Counted from the stretch's first letter, positions 1 to 13,350 are shown. The stretch is DNA of 64,000 nucleotides from Acridotheres tristis (GCA_037013685.1 CM072885.1:24357263-24421262), one strand, 5' to 3'. Translations and numbers: made by a program. The notes: generated by a model not told the origin, from the letters alone.

Positions 1-218
1 GATGTCAAAATCTCTGGTTTAAAGACATGGGGATAGGTGGAAGAGTTGTCAAAAATTATTGGCAAAACAATCCCAGTGTTCTGTATCAGGAAGGGGGCTG
101 CTCCAAAGAAGCAAGAATTGCCATAATTTTAAGGAACAACTCACATTGTATTTTTGGTAAGAAAAGGATCCACAACTGTCATAGGATAACTGCACTAATT
201 TCAAAGCAAGCCAAAAGC

Positions 219-252
219 GGAATTTAGTTTAATTTAGTTTAATTTAATTTAG
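219..252. repeat. Short AATTTAGTTT tandem repeat
   Basis: AATTTAGTTT occurs twice, followed by AATTTAATTTAG: a 10-bp unit degenerating to a 5-bp unit. Confidence 0.75.
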
Positions 253-737
253 CCCACAAAAAATGCATTTCAGAATCACCTTCACTGTGCACAACCCATA
301 TGTGTTATGTTTCTTCCCTGAAAAAAATACAAGTGGTCTATTATTAGCAAAGGTAGCAGCAGAGCTGGGAGAGGAGCACTGGCAGGACTGGAGAAGGCAG
401 TGTGTAGCTGAACACATTTGCTTGCTCTTCAGTGAGCCTGGCCAGGACTTGTACAGCTTTTGGGACTAGCAGCCTGAAGGCTCCCCAAAGTTGCAACAAC
501 AAAGCTGTTCTGTGCTTATTTAAGCAAAACTCTTCCTCTGAGGCAGAGTCTGAGAGCTCCCCATGGGAAACTTATTTACACATTTTTGAGTGATACCTCA
601 CTTGGTTATGCAAACACTCATCAGGACTGTCAATCCTGGAGCTAGTCTAAATATGTGATCTTTCCATGGTTTCTTAGCTTCTTCCCAGTTACAGGCAGAG
701 AAAAATTCCAACCAATAAACGCTTTTAAATGCAAGGG

Positions 738-763
738 TTTTTTTTTGTTTTTTTTTTTTTTTT
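738..763. repeat. Poly(T) run
   Basis: T9-G-T16 tract. No SINE body seen beside it. Confidence 0.9.
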
Positions 764-2984
764 GCTGCTGAAGGAGAAAGACGAGCAAGATGAGCCTTAA
801 GTTTTCATCCATCTGGTGGTGAAGTTTGTGACTGTTTTTAGCTCTTGGACCACAGACCATAGGCTTTGAAGACTTGCAGGCCCACACAGCTCTCTCTTTG
901 AAAACTGAAGAGAAAAAAAATAAGTTCTTTCTCCTAGCTAACAAGGCTGTTTTGGGTCATTGAAGCAGGGAAAATCTAGAAGAGCAAAAATCTAGCTGAG
1001 TTAAGGTTTGGGGAATCAATTGAGATACTTTTAATATCGAGTGGTATGGAATGGAAAGCCAATGTATCCTTTAAAGCACAGGACTCAGATGTTACAGGAA
1101 ACACATGTACTGGACATCTGTGCCACACATACCTTAAGTTGCATTGGGCTGGGGGACTGACACAAAAGTCTAGGATTTATAGGAGAGGAGATGCATGGGG
1201 CAAGAGAGCAGTCGTGGGAGTTTATCAGCAGCAGTATCGTGAGAAATGCACTTCTGGGATAAGCACAGGACCAAGCTCTCCCCGCCCCCCACCTTTGCAG
1301 GAGCAAATTTTTAACAAAATTCTATTTTCTTTTGTGACTAAAACGGAAACCTGGACAGCTGTGATTCAGATGCTGGCTCAGAGACAGGGTTCACAGCCAT
1401 GAGTGCTGTGGTTCCCAGTGCTGCAGCAGCACAGAGTGTCTGGCCACAGCAAGGACAGGCAGTAACTGCACAACACCACGAGAGCGCACCAGCTGCTGCT
1501 GTGTGCACATATGAGGTTTCTGGGGTAGAGTTCTTCTGATGAAAACCTTCAGTAGCTCTAAACTGCTGAAGGGGTTACACAGACGCTCTGTGGTGCTGTG
1601 CAAACACCCCTATGGACCTTGCTGGTAGTGTTTTCCGGTGGAAGCAGATTTCCTCTTGTACTGCAGAGCACAGGTGGAGAACAAGGAGCCCTGCACGAAG
1701 CCATTAGCATTCAGAGCTGAGCCCTACACTGCTCTGCAGTTCAGGGAAGGTCACACACCTCTCATGTTGCTGATGACTCGTTTTCCACAGGGATGCCGCT
1801 GTTGATGAATTACTCAGTACCACTGTCCAAACCCTTAGGCTGGATCTCCCTAGTCTGGGGCTGTTTCTCTCCCCGTGACTGTGCAGCCCCTGGGACCTAG
1901 GGCTGGGAAGCTGAAGGAGTGATCAGATTACTGCAAGGCAAGGCAGGGGAGAGCAGGTGGAATTGCAAACAGGCACAGGGAGGAGGCAGAAAGACCTGAG
2001 CAAGTAGCTGTTGTTTCCAGCTACTAGCACGGTCAAATCATTCTGTTCAAGTACAAAATTACAGCTAAAGCAGAGTGTGTCCCAGGGAACCCATTATTGG
2101 AGAAAAGAGGAATTGGCACCAGCTACCTGCAAGCACTTCTGTGAGGGAAGCGAGGGCTGGCTGATGACAGACTTCACCTGGTGACCTGGCTGGAGAGACG
2201 GACAGAGAACACCAGGGACAGTGTGGAGCAGGCCTGCAAAAAAAATAAAAGAGAAAAGAATGAAGAAGGCAAAGAGACCAAAAGGGAGGGGTGGGAAAAG
2301 GAGTAAAACCACTTAAAAATCCAAAGTGTCTGTTCATCCATTGGGTACATCGCCTTCTGTCTGTACATACCCAGCTCTCACCCAAGAGGTGGAGCAAGGC
2401 CCAGCCCTGTCCTTGGCAAATCACTTCATTTAGTTTTGTGTCGTCTGCTAGCTGGCGATGTCTGCTGGCTGTTCTTTTACCATGGGTCTTGTTTGCCTGA
2501 TTAGGCTATAAATTTTGAGGTGCTCGTGCACCATGTCTGGCAACAGTCATGGTCCCTCTGCCTCCAGATGAGCCCCCAGGAGCTGCTATAACCCATCAGT
2601 GCATGTGCTGCATTGAATGTTCTGGTACCCTTTAGCTGCAGCAGCAGCAAGTCCAGCAGCATCCAGTGGGATGTTGCTGGGGCTGAGGATCCTCTGAAGC
2701 TATTAATACCAAAGCAGAGGAGAAAACATGTTTAGGAGTAAGTGAATAGTGTTTCATCTTCATGAGCTCTTAGCAGGGAAGGGAAGAAGAATGGACAAGC
2801 AGATAAACAGCAACTGATGTGAACAAGGTACCATGATCTACCGAGGACATGCAGATCTAGGCCCAGAAAATTGGAGTACAAAAAATCAGCTTTTTGATGC
2901 TCTCAGAGCAGACCTCTGAAGTAGGCGCCCACATTTCTTGCACAGGCTTTGGTGAGCTCAGTAGCTCTCTGTATTTCTTTTCTT

Positions 2985-3100
2985 TTAGAGGCACTATAAT
3001 GAGGTCAGCATCGTTACTCCAAGTTTACAGATGAGGAAACTGAGGCAAAAGGAGGAGAGGTGAGTGAGCCAAATATGAAGCCTGATCCAGTTACCGGCTT
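2985..3100 (+). repeat. MIR-type ancient SINE fragment
   Basis: AGTTTACAGATGAGGAAACT followed by GAGGCAAAAGGAGGAGAGGT is a close match to the MIR core (TTTTACAGATGAGGAAACTGAGGCACAGAGAGGT). The 3' part decays quickly. Confidence 0.7.
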
Positions 3101-3104
3101 GCTC

Positions 3105-6100
3105 AAGCTCCTTTTATTATCTCTTGCAAAGAAAAGAGAGCATCATGCTGTCCAGAAGTACACACAATCCAAACTTATTAGTTGGTTCGTCAGCAGCAAA
3201 CACTGCAATGTCATCAGTTACTGCTTATCCTTTCTGAAAGTTATGGTTTGAAGGGATGGGTAAAATGTTTTCCAAAATCAACAGAGTGCACTAAGAAAGT
3301 AAAAAAGAAAATAAGATCTCCTACACACAAATTTCTCATCAGAGACAGAGCTAATGCTTCCATATGAGCGGAGAAGGGGCGGAGAACAATCCTGCTAAGA
3401 GGGTGGAGTACAACTCTCCTCAGAGAAAGTCTTGTTATGATATTTGGCTTATCAGTTTCAAAGAGAAATGGGAGGTGAGGTGTTTTCACTTAGTCTGTGG
3501 ATTTATTCTGAAGCACTGCTATGGGTGTGGCAATTCCCAAGCTTGTTCTGATCTCCCTGCAGAGCTCTGGCTTAGTGATGGAGATCTGAGGGACGAAGCA
3601 TGCTTTGTGCAAACTGTTCTTTCACCAGATTCTGGGTGTTGCTATTCTCTGTTGTACTGGTTGTTTGGTTTCACCTGCCTCTTATCAAAAGAGCGCAATC
3701 TACTCTGGCAGATTGCATAAACAGGACCAGAGCCTTCAAAAATAGTATTTTTGATATCTTTTTCTGGTGTGCAAGCTGAGACACATTTCTGACTTCTAGT
3801 GCAAGTCAGATGATTCAGAACTGCCGATAGACTTTAATTGGAACACTTAACCGTCAAAACACCTTAAATCAGTGTCATATCGTTGACCTAGGAAATTTTT
3901 CAGAATGGCCTGTGTTTTTTAAGATCTGTCTATCGATCTATCTATGCTTTCTTTTTTCTTAGAAGAGGTTCACTATCTACACACTGTATATATGCCAGGA
4001 AAAGCATAGTGAAGATGCATATGCTGAAATGTGTTGAAAATAAGGATGTCACTGCTAGGGCTCCAATGCCTAAAGCCAAGCTGGAAGAGAAATAAAATTT
4101 GCTTCCATGTAAAGCTACTGGAGCAGTAGAGGAAGTCTCATGTGAAAGGACTCTGAGAAGCAGCAGAAGTGGGCAGGGTGCTGGAAAGGCAAACTCCTCT
4201 AAAACCTCTCACCCTAAACCACAACTGTTTTAATGCCTGTGACAGACCCTGCGTCCAGGACAGGAACAAACAACTTACTCACTGTTCACATGCCCTGAAG
4301 GTGCCGGTGCAAACAGCTCATTTCGAAGTGGTTTGCACCTAAAAACATATAACCTTGAATCAGAATGCTACAAATCCAACATGACTCTGCAGAGAGATGC
4401 TGTGATATTGACATGCTGATTCTGGTGTCCCACTGGGGAGCTGCTGAATCCATTTTGTAGGAAAACAAAGGGAGAGATAATTGCACAATATGCAGAGGCT
4501 TTTGTAATTCTCATTAAAGGCTGAAGAATCCCCAGGGTTTTATTGAAGCAGAGAAGCAGTGGGCAAAGCCATTTCAAATGCATAGAGGTACCAGTGCAGA
4601 ATGGGAAATGAACTAACAGTACCTCAGTAACTATAGGTCAGTGAAGGTTGCAACATACAAAAAAAAAAAAAAAAAAAAAAAAGTAAAACCAGGTAATTAT
4701 CCTTTCTTTCCTAATTAACCCTTGTTTTCAGTTTCCACCTAGCTTTCCAGCCCTGAGGGAGAACGTGCTTGCAAGACAGATGTCAGGTGATCCAGTTCAA
4801 GGTGTCTCATCACTTCTGAAGCAGAAGCAAATTACCTGAACTTGAGAATAAGCTGGCAACTACAACGAAATCTGCTGTCACTTGTTATTTTTAGATCAAG
4901 AAAACGAGATATGGGGCCACAAAGGAAACCCCACCTGCATGCTTCGAGTCTAAGGCTGAGGACAAGTGTTTTTTCCTCTTAAAGGGCACCACTCCCCTAT
5001 GTTAGACAATTTTGACAGGCTTTCAGAAAGCCAAGCTGCCCTCTGCAAGCCTCTGCAAACTCCAGTGAGTAATACTGAAACAAGTTTAGAAGCAGCTCTC
5101 CCTGGTCTTTATAAAAGAACCTGTAGAACTGTGCTTTTCTATGCTTTTTAACTGATCTATATTTTTCCTCTTTCCTATAAACGGTCATATGTAGCAAGAT
5201 CATGTTTAGTTGTTTGGGTTTTTTTATTTATTTATTTACATGGAAAAGAAAATCTTGCTTGGCATTCTCTTTAAAAAAAAAAAAATCAAAATTTTCTGGA
5301 GAAAAAGTGACAAGCGAATGAGACTCATAATCTTCCAAATCTATATTAGGGAGAAACCACCTATCCTGCAGAAAAAGGGGTAGTCATAGGTTGGTATAAT
5401 CCCCACTAATTCCAGACAGTGCATAAAATATTCCAGCACCACCAGAGGTAGATTCTGAATCAAGAGAAAGAGGTGTTTATATGTTGCACAGAGCCGCTGA
5501 CTTCACAGCATGGAAATAATTCTTACATGTCACAGAAGATCATAAAGAATAGCTTGAACAGGACATGAAGCAATTACTGCTATGAGCTCTTTACAGCTCT
5601 CTGTTTCTCAATCATTCCTCCCAGCCACAGCCTTCTGGAAAAATTCACATTTCTTTCCCATAGCTCAGACAAATATTCTACGGACCAGGAAGAATGATGG
5701 GGAAATTAAATTCACACATTAGATTAAAGTGCTTCCCTGCTCGAGGAAGATGTGCTACATCAACAGAAGAACAAGCAATTGATCACTGTGTCACAGGACA
5801 GGATGGAGCTGCTGAATTAGTATTCAGCTGGAGTGTTCTTTCTCTTAGGAAGCCAAGCTGCATTTCACAGATGTCATTTTTAATGAAAGATAAGGTTTGT
5901 ATTCATCTGCAGGTTAGGTCTATAATGAGATTCCCTTCCCTGGCCTCTGAATCACAGTGAAGTGACGCCAGTTCTTCAGCAGACAGTGTATTAGCCCCAG
6001 CCGTGGACCTCTCAAACATCAAGTATAAAATGCACAGCAAAGCACCTCTTGCTGTCCCTTGCCATCACATATTCACCTGGAGTATCGCACCTCCTGTCAC

Positions 6101-7535
6101 CCACAGAGCCATGGAAAGTGTTACACTGTCACCAAAAAGTGACCAAAAAGCAGCTGCTGCCTGAGGGACTGTATCTTTGAAAAACCTGAAACCTCCCCAG
6201 AGAAATAAATGGTGCTACTCAAAAGTACTGCCCAAGGGAAGGCCTTTCCTAAGACAAGGCCTTTCTTCTTTGCAAATAAGAGTTTGTTTCAAAATAAAAT
6301 TAGTTTTAAAAAAAAAGGGGCAAAAACCCCCAGCCCTGAACTAGATCATGTGTCTGTGGTTGTATGACCTAATATAGGGCTTTGTGTTAGAGAGATGTTA
6401 GTTCTTCTAGTGCTCCAGGCCCATAATTTTAAGCAATACTTCAAATTAATGCAATGGGAAGCTTAATCCAAGTTGCACTTTCCCTTCCCTAATTTTTGAG
6501 CGATTTGACAATATTCTTTAACACTATGTTTAGGGCCTCTGATTGAGTATCTAAATGTGATGCCTATTTGATGAATCCAAGTACTGTTTCTAACCCATAC
6601 TTCGCTTGCCACCACTTTAACAGCACTTGAATAATTCATTGTGCACCTGCATAGAGGCTTCACATGATCTGCTTTGGAGGTGTCACCCAGAGTCACATAG
6701 CACAACCCACTCCTTTGCAACAACCCTGGTGCTGGCCATCAGCAGAGTTGTTTGGCATCATCCGCAAAAAGTCAGAAGTTTTCATAGGCTCAGATGCTCA
6801 GCAGCTTTACAGTCTTCTCCTCAACCTGTCACACACGCAGCAAAGAAGGGAGTAGGACTAGACAGCCTGGGGCAGGAGAAGAAGAATTACTGGAGCCCTA
6901 AATATGGCTATTTTGAAGTTTCATCATCAAAATCTCTCTCTTTCTATTTCAGTCTTTTGTGATGTATCCCAAAGCTCTTAGGTGTGACTCACAGATAAGA
7001 GCAGTCAGGTTACCCTTAATGGTTTGAAACTGGCTTTTAAGTAATTCTCAAATATTTAATATTGCAGCTGATGACAATGGTTGCCCTCCAAGTGAATTTG
7101 ATCCACTAATCCAAAATGCAAAACAAGGAGACAGCAAAATGAAACTGGTTACTTTTAAAATATTTTTTGTCGTAGCTGTTTGCTCCACTGCTGCTAATTG
7201 CTAGAACTGGCTGAAATAAGGTCTGCTGAAGTATATACAAAATAAGGCGCACCAAAATACTTGGAAACCAAACTTAGCATGCAACACTGTTCTCACTAAA
7301 TTCAGATGAAGATTAAAGTCAGATTCAGTTTTTGGGAACTCTTATTGGTTCCTAAATGAAATTTCTAAACTTAATAAGGCTTGCTCATTGTCAGATATTC
7401 TACTCCAACCATGGCAGTAGTGAAACTTCATGAAAAAGCAACTCGGGATTCACCCTGCATAGAATACATGGCACTGCAAATAATACAAAATCCTTTCCAG
7501 ATCAAAACATGAGTTTCTTTAAATGGAACATCACA
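3105..7535. other. Intergenic, no gene seen
   Basis: AT-rich sequence with the A24 run and a short ATTT repeat near 5223-5236. The frames at 3364-3720 and 6627-6962 have no recognisable domain and no splice context. Confidence 0.7.
4659..4682. repeat. Poly(A) run (A24)
   Basis: An uninterrupted A24 tract. The preceding 100 bases show no recognisable retrogene or SINE, so it is a plain mononucleotide repeat. Confidence 0.95.
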
Positions 7536-7539
7536 TGAT

Positions 7540-7636
7540 GTGATTCTTGTGGCTGTCCTGTGCAGGGCCAGAGTTGGACTTTTATGATCCTTGTGTGTCC
7601 CTTCTAACTCAGAGTATTCTGTGATTCTGCAGTTCT
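7540..7636 (+). mobile_element. CR1 3' end fragment
   Basis: TTGTGGCTGTCCTGTGCAGG, GCCAGAGTTGGACTTTTATGA and TCCTTGTGTGTCCCTTCTAAC, ending TATTCTGTGATTCTGCAG. This is the terminal 100 bp of one avian CR1 subfamily, including the terminal octamer. Confidence 0.85.
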
Positions 7637-9229
7637 GAAAGTTATTGACAGAGCCCACACTTTTTTTTTCTTCATGTGTGTTTTGTAACAGACTTGTAGA
7701 AATAAAGTCAGATCTTGAAGCCAGCTTTTGTTTTCCTTATTTTGTTAATGGTGGGTATGAGAACACTCAGACGCTTTGGGAAGTAAGCAAGAATTCTTTC
7801 ATCTACAGAATCTAAAAAAAAAATTAATTCCCTAATAGGGAAATAAATAACAAAACCGACATTTTTTTCAATATTGTACTTTTCTAAAACCAAGAAATCC
7901 TAAAGCTGTGAGGTTTCCTAAGGTTTCTTCTAGTCCTCCCCACTTGTTTCTTTTTATCTTAGTTATATAAAAAAAGTCCATTTTAGCAGGAAAGTTTACC
8001 TTTCCCTAAAGCCTACTAACCAAGTGAGCTTTTTTATCCTTGAGGTATGGAGGTATGGTCCCTTTTTCAGTTTCAGTGTATTTGATGTGTTCTAGTGCCC
8101 CCACAGAGGTCTTCTGCAAAGGCAAACTAAAAGTATCCAAGTCAACAGGAAGAAAAAACTCAAGATAAAAAAGGTGCCTGCAGTACCTTTGAACTTTTCT
8201 CTGTGTATTTTTAAGAGAGCTGTCTAAAAATGAAAAAGGGCAAATCTCATAATAGCTGAAACAGAGCTTCAGAAACTGAAGACATTTAATTTAATAGCAG
8301 TAACTATTCATTATGTGGCCATATGGATCAGTTCAATAAGCGATAAAATAAGTTATTCAGAAGCCAAACCAAGAATATTGGAAAGAAACATTTTTTTATC
8401 CAGATCAATCACAGACTTACACATTTTTTCTTGAGGACCAAAATGCTCTTAGCTCACTCAAGGTTCTGTGTGTGTATCTAGACTCTCATAACCATTTCTC
8501 CCAGGTTGTGGGAAAAGGGCTTCCCATTTTTCTCTTTTTCATCCCTTTTTTTGGCCCTTTCTCTGATGATTGTTCCTCATCTCCTTTGTTAGCCTCAGAA
8601 TGACAAAACTTGTACTAAAAATGACACTAGAGAGCTAGAGAGCTATGAGAGCTAGATGACTGAGATTGTTCACTGATGATTCAGATCAAGCCATGTGTGG
8701 CTGTATTTTAAAACCTGCATTTTATCACATCAAGAGATTACAGTTGTCACAGGTAAGTACAGCACAGCAGATCATTTTTCTAGAAAGGAATATGTTATAG
8801 CAGCAATGCTGTTAGGTGTTGAAACAAGTGTTTTATGCATTATCAGCTGACAAGCAAGGTGAGAAGATCCTTAAAATTAGGTACAGTTAAAAGCCTTGCA
8901 GAGTCAAAGCTTTATCCCACTTCCAGATATTCTTAGAGCTGTAATTATTTGTATTTGTCTCTTGTAACTTAATAAAAACCTAGTAAGTAGAAAAGAAAAA
9001 GCATGGATTTGTTTGTAGCACAATATAATTTAGAATTAACTGATATTTCATTGCAAGTACAGTTGAAATTACCTGATTATTTACAGCTTATTGTTTTCTC
9101 CCTAACAATGTAGAACTGGCTCAAGGAAGCCACTTTTATGGTTGATATGCTTTTGTGTCTTGAAGTCCTTTGAGGTTATATTTATTTGCAAGTCGGGTTG
9201 CTTTTCAGGTTTTTATATTGCCTCAAATA

Positions 9230-9470
9230 TGTTTCCTGCAGACCCTGGGGGTGTTGAAGCCTGCTGTGAGGACTAGAACTTCCATCACGAGGCTTCTCCC
9301 GGTTACCTAAAGAAGGCCTTACCCACTTCTGCCTGGTCAGAGAGGTTGCAGACTCCCACCACAACACTGTCCATGTTGGTGCCAGTGCTGACCTGGCACA
9401 AGACATTTCGGAAGAAATCGTACAACCCCTCAGAAAAATCTCTGGTCACTGTGCAGGATGAGGCAGGGGG
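9230..9470 (-). mobile_element. CR1 ORF2 endonuclease-region remnant
   Basis: On the minus strand a broken frame reads VVVGVCNLSDQAEVGKAFFR, close to the CR1 endonuclease stretch VGVCYRPPDQ..VDEAFFRQLGEAS. It is followed after frameshifts by a remnant of the next motif (AACACCCCCAGGGTCTGC, against the FNHPDICW codons). This is the only 5'-ward CR1 coding piece in the window. Confidence 0.5.
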
Positions 9471-9861
9471 CTGCTGCCAGTCAGGCCCCTGTGCTTTGCC
9501 AAAGCCAGTTCACTGGCTGAGCTACAAAAAATGCCCACCTGCAGTTGAAAAGTGCTATTTAAAGTCATTGCTAGGGTTGTTCCACCTGTAAAATGTACAA
9601 CCTAGATCAAAACTGGAAGCATGTGTTTGACTCACTGAGACTTGCAACATGCCAGCCCATTTACAAAGGCTTGCTTGTCAGCTTTAGCAAGATTGTTCTT
9701 TAAATATCTGATTTTAGCCTACACTTGACTTGGAAACTGAAAGTACACCAATATCCAGAAGATCAACAAGGACAATGAGGAAGAATCTTCGGAAATATTT
9801 CTTTTCTGGGTGTATGAATTCAAACTATAACTGAATGAAATATTAACACTCATGCAAAATG

Positions 9862-9945
9862 CAACATAGAATTATGGCATAGTTCTAAGGAACCTCAGGA
9901 GATCTAGTCCAACCTCCATGAGAAAGGTTAAACTACAACCCATGC
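9862..9945 (-). mobile_element. CR1 3' end fragment, reverse orientation
   Basis: ACATAGAATTATGGCATAGT, then AGGAACCTCAGGAGATCTAG and TCCAACCTCC is the reverse complement of a CR1 3' end, with the octamer region at 9866-9872. Confidence 0.7.
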
Positions 9946-9949
9946 AGAT

Positions 9950-11730
9950 GCAGTTTTGCAACCAAGAGGGATGTAATATCTGTGGACATATTTGGCCACT
10001 GAAGCTGATGAAGCAGATCTTGCCCTACCAGACCTTTTGCTGGTTTTGTGTGGGTTTTTTTGCTCAGGGTGATGTCTGGACTGATTAAAAGCATGGTTTT
10101 CCTACTGCAGCTGTGTTCACTCCTGAAGCATTTTTCTAGCATAGCACACTAGTGGTCCTGGTATTATAGACGTGGCCTGCAGCTAAAATTGTCATCTGGT
10201 CACACACTTTAAAAGCTGAAAGTCTGCATGCAGACCATGGCTTTCCTTTCATTTGAATATCATTTGCTACTAATAAAAAGATAATAATAACATCAGACTT
10301 GTAACTTAAGCACAAATGAATAACAGAAGATAAATTATCCTGAAATATTTTTCGAAACTCAGGGAATAGTAGCCTCATAACAGAAAAGTCTTTTACAACC
10401 CCTAATGTGTTTAATAAAGGGTAAAACAATACCCCAGGCCATGTTATTTCAAATTAATGGGGCCTTTTAACACACATTTCTTGATATATCTTATTTGTAT
10501 CTGCTGAAGTAATATCGAGCTGTGAAGCTGGCCAGAAGTAGTACTCTGCAGAGAAATCTCTGCTGGAGGCGTTGCAGAATTTTTATAATTTCAATTAACT
10601 AAAATGAATGGGGGAAATCTCCAAAGAAAGTTGGCAAATGGTTTGTTTTTTATAAATCCCATTTTCCTGGAAGTAAAGACCCATATATCAGCAATGCTAC
10701 ATCATGAAGGAAACTAAAATCTATTAGAAAACAGAAAAAAACAATCCTGTCTAGACTCGTAGACCTGTACAACCAGAGAAGCACAACCTTAAGCACTGTG
10801 GGTGCAGCTAAGTATGGCATGAGTGAAGAGAGGCCAGCGATGGCAGACATCATATCTGAGTGGGAATGGAAATAAACTTTACTGCTAGAAGCTGTTTTCA
10901 CACTAGACTACTAATACAGACAGGTACACAAATAAAGTATTACACTTCGAAATTAATTAATGACACCAGCATATAGCCTATGCCTATGTAAGGCATCAGA
11001 ACTGAACTTTGATTAATTGAACAGCTTTGTGTTTTTAACACTATTCAACATCCAGCATGGGTCTCAGAGCCATTTTTGAAATATTTTTCAGGTGGTTTGC
11101 AATCTGTTTTTCATAGACTGAGCTGTCACAGTGACTCAGTAGGATTCTGCAGAGTAGTCGGTGTTAGAATCAATACAAACAGCTGCAGGGGACGTGTACT
11201 TGGAAGAAAGAAGTAAAAAACCAACCTCATCTTCAAGATCTGTAATTTTCATTTTAAAATTCCAAGCCAAGTTTCTTTTTTCGTATTTATTTTTAAATTT
11301 ATTAAAATTTTCCAATTTAAAATTCCAATTTTCTTTTCCCACAAGGTCTACGCAGAGGTTGCCTTCAACAAGCACAATATCTGAAAACATCTGAAAGTAT
11401 CTATAAAGTACACTGAATTACTCAGTTTCAGAGGATACCAAATCCAAAGTCAACCTTAAAAAAGCCCAGAAAGGCAGCTGAACTTCTATGACTTTAAAAT
11501 ATGATAATCCATATAAATTGCATAAATATGCATTCCTTGTATGCATTTTTTGTCAGGTATTTTAATGCTTTTTAAAACAGCATATTTAGCTGCATTAAAT
11601 ATATATACAACCCTCAAGAAGATGAAACTTCACAAAATTGCTAGCCTAGGAAGAGTTTGGAAAAAGCACATTGTTGCAAAGGTTTACTTGAGTAACTCCT
11701 AAAAAAGAAAAACCCCTCATCTCTGTTTTT
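9950..11730. other. Intergenic, no gene seen
   Basis: AT-rich; nothing recognised apart from an A/T low-complexity patch at about 11260-11330. Confidence 0.65.
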
Positions 11731-11734
11731 AAAA

Positions 11735-11965
11735 GCATTTAGCAATGGAGACTCCATAGGCTGTCTCAGAAATTCACTATTTCTTGATACCAGTTTCCTC
11801 ACTGTAGTTTATACCCATTTTTACCTCATCTGCCACAGTCATGGAGAAAGACAGCTTCCCTTCCTCTTTGCAAGAGTGTTTTGCATATTAGAAGGTCTGT
11901 TATTGCATGTTTCCAGGACCTTTGATCATTCTTGCTGCTTTCCTCTGTGTGAAGAGTATTCAGAG
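11735..11965 (-). mobile_element. Old CR1 fragment, reverse orientation
   Basis: GCAATGGAGACTCCATAGGC, TATACCCATTTTTACCTCAT, AGGACCTTTGATCATTCTTG and CTGCTTTCCTCTGTG follow, in order, the reverse-complement 3' part of old sauropsid CR1 copies. Divergence is high. Confidence 0.6.
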
Positions 11966-12660
11966 TTTATCCTACTGAAACTGAGGACTTTTGATCTCTC
12001 AGAAATATTTGAAGTGGCAGCTGATGTCAAACATTAGCTTGCTCTAAGCTATTTACCTGTGTGCATTGTATCATAGAAGAGAGACATCAGTATTTGGCCA
12101 GGACTTCTGGACACAACTATAAGGTCCTAAATAGATTTAGTAGCAGCAAGCCCCAGGGAACTTGACTGAGAATTCTGAGACTCTGAATTTTCTTTCTATT
12201 TCTGTCCTTGACCATGGCGCTTTTATCTCCAAGTATCTGCTTCCTCTGTCAAACCTCCCACATGCAAATGGTGCGTAAGAACCAGGCATTACTAATTTTA
12301 TTTTTCATGTCTATGCTATCATTGTAGTGAGGAACTCTAGCAAAGTTGATACATTTCCATTCAAAGTATTTCTCTGAATTCCAAAGGATTGTCTACTGTA
12401 TTCACAGACTGATGATAAGTAATTGAAACACAAGACAGTCTGATGGCTTCTCACAGGCTGTTTGAAGTGTCAGCCTGCTGGAAACCTTGGATTTTCAGAT
12501 GCAATGCATTTCTAGAACATATTGCAGAGATACAAGTTCACCCCATTCCAGGGTCTGCAATATTAATGATCTATCCAAACTTAGTTTAGATGAAGTCGTG
12601 CACTGATGTTGCCTTAACAGCCACTGGTAATTTGTTGTTCGCCAAATGAGGCAGGGACAA

Positions 12661-12695
12661 GGAATCGATTAATTCATTCAGGAAAGGAATCGATT
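12661..12695 (+). promoter_or_regulatory. Paired ATCGATT motifs (possible enhancer core)
   Basis: GGAATCGATT occurs at 12661-12670 and again at 12686-12695, separated by AATTCATTCAGGAAA. ATCGAT is the core bound by CUT-homeodomain proteins (CUX/ONECUT). The surrounding 12.55-12.72 kb is not repeat-like and carries TTAAT/ATTA homeodomain-type words. Function is inferred only. Confidence 0.25.
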
Positions 12696-13079
12696 GCTCC
12701 CCAAAGCATATACTTACCCTTGTAAAGAGCAGTTTAGAGTAGGATGCTTCACAAAGACTTTGGGGAAAACAAGAACTTTTAATTGCCTGACCATTTACAT
12801 GCTTGGGATACTCACATTCTTGCTTCCTTAGAAGTCAGAGTCCACAGCCCCCAAGGACTGTAAATTTGCAGGGTAATTACTGATTGTTAAAGAAATATGC
12901 TTTGTAAAATAATTGTCCATATAATTTCTTCTCTATTGCCCCTCATCCCTGGTAGCCAATTGATTTTAAATAGAGAAACTTCTAGACAGAAAATATTTCA
13001 GTTTTCCAAAGACTTTGGACCAAAAAAGTCTTCCTGCACAAGAAGCTATTGAAGAAATCTGGCAATCAGCATGGATAAA

Positions 13080-13350
13080 AGTCGTGGCACAGTTTAAAAC
13101 TGGAGACAGAATGAATTGGATATCAGTAGCCATTTCTCACTGTTGACAGAGGTTAATACTGGAGTGACCTAGGGACCAGCCTCAGGACTGGACTGAGGAC
13201 ATTCAATCCATGAATTCATAAATTGAAAAGGAAGGTGAACAGCAAGGTGACTATGTCCCCTTGATTATTCTAGATTCTTGTGGCCAACTACGGAGTACAA
13301 GAAACTTTGGAAAGACCTAGCAAAGACCTGGGGGATGTGCCAGATGTGAT
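13080..13350 (+). mobile_element. Old CR1 reverse-transcriptase-region fragment
   Basis: GGTTAATACTGGAGTGACCTAG, GGACCAGCCTCAGGACTGG, then ATTCATAAATTGAAAAGGAAG and GTGAACAGCAAGGTGAC matches the order of the CR1 RT segment (the SGVPQGSVLGP ... FINDLEKGVNSEV region). Heavily mutated, not coding. Confidence 0.6.

Larger units (their letters stand above)
1..2980. other. Intergenic, no gene seen
   Basis: No exon or RNA gene recognised. About 1.2-2.7 kb is somewhat richer in GC, and its frames (for example the minus frame 2065-2424) look random. Apart from the AATTTAGTTT repeat and the T-run I see nothing. Confidence 0.7.

Noticed and set aside
642..944. 100-codon minus-strand ORF with Lys-rich run
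   Set aside because: The frame is held open by the poly(T) tract at 738-763, which encodes polylysine; not a gene.
4659..4682. Possible processed pseudogene tail
   Set aside because: The upstream sequence shows no coding similarity or target-site duplication that I can see.
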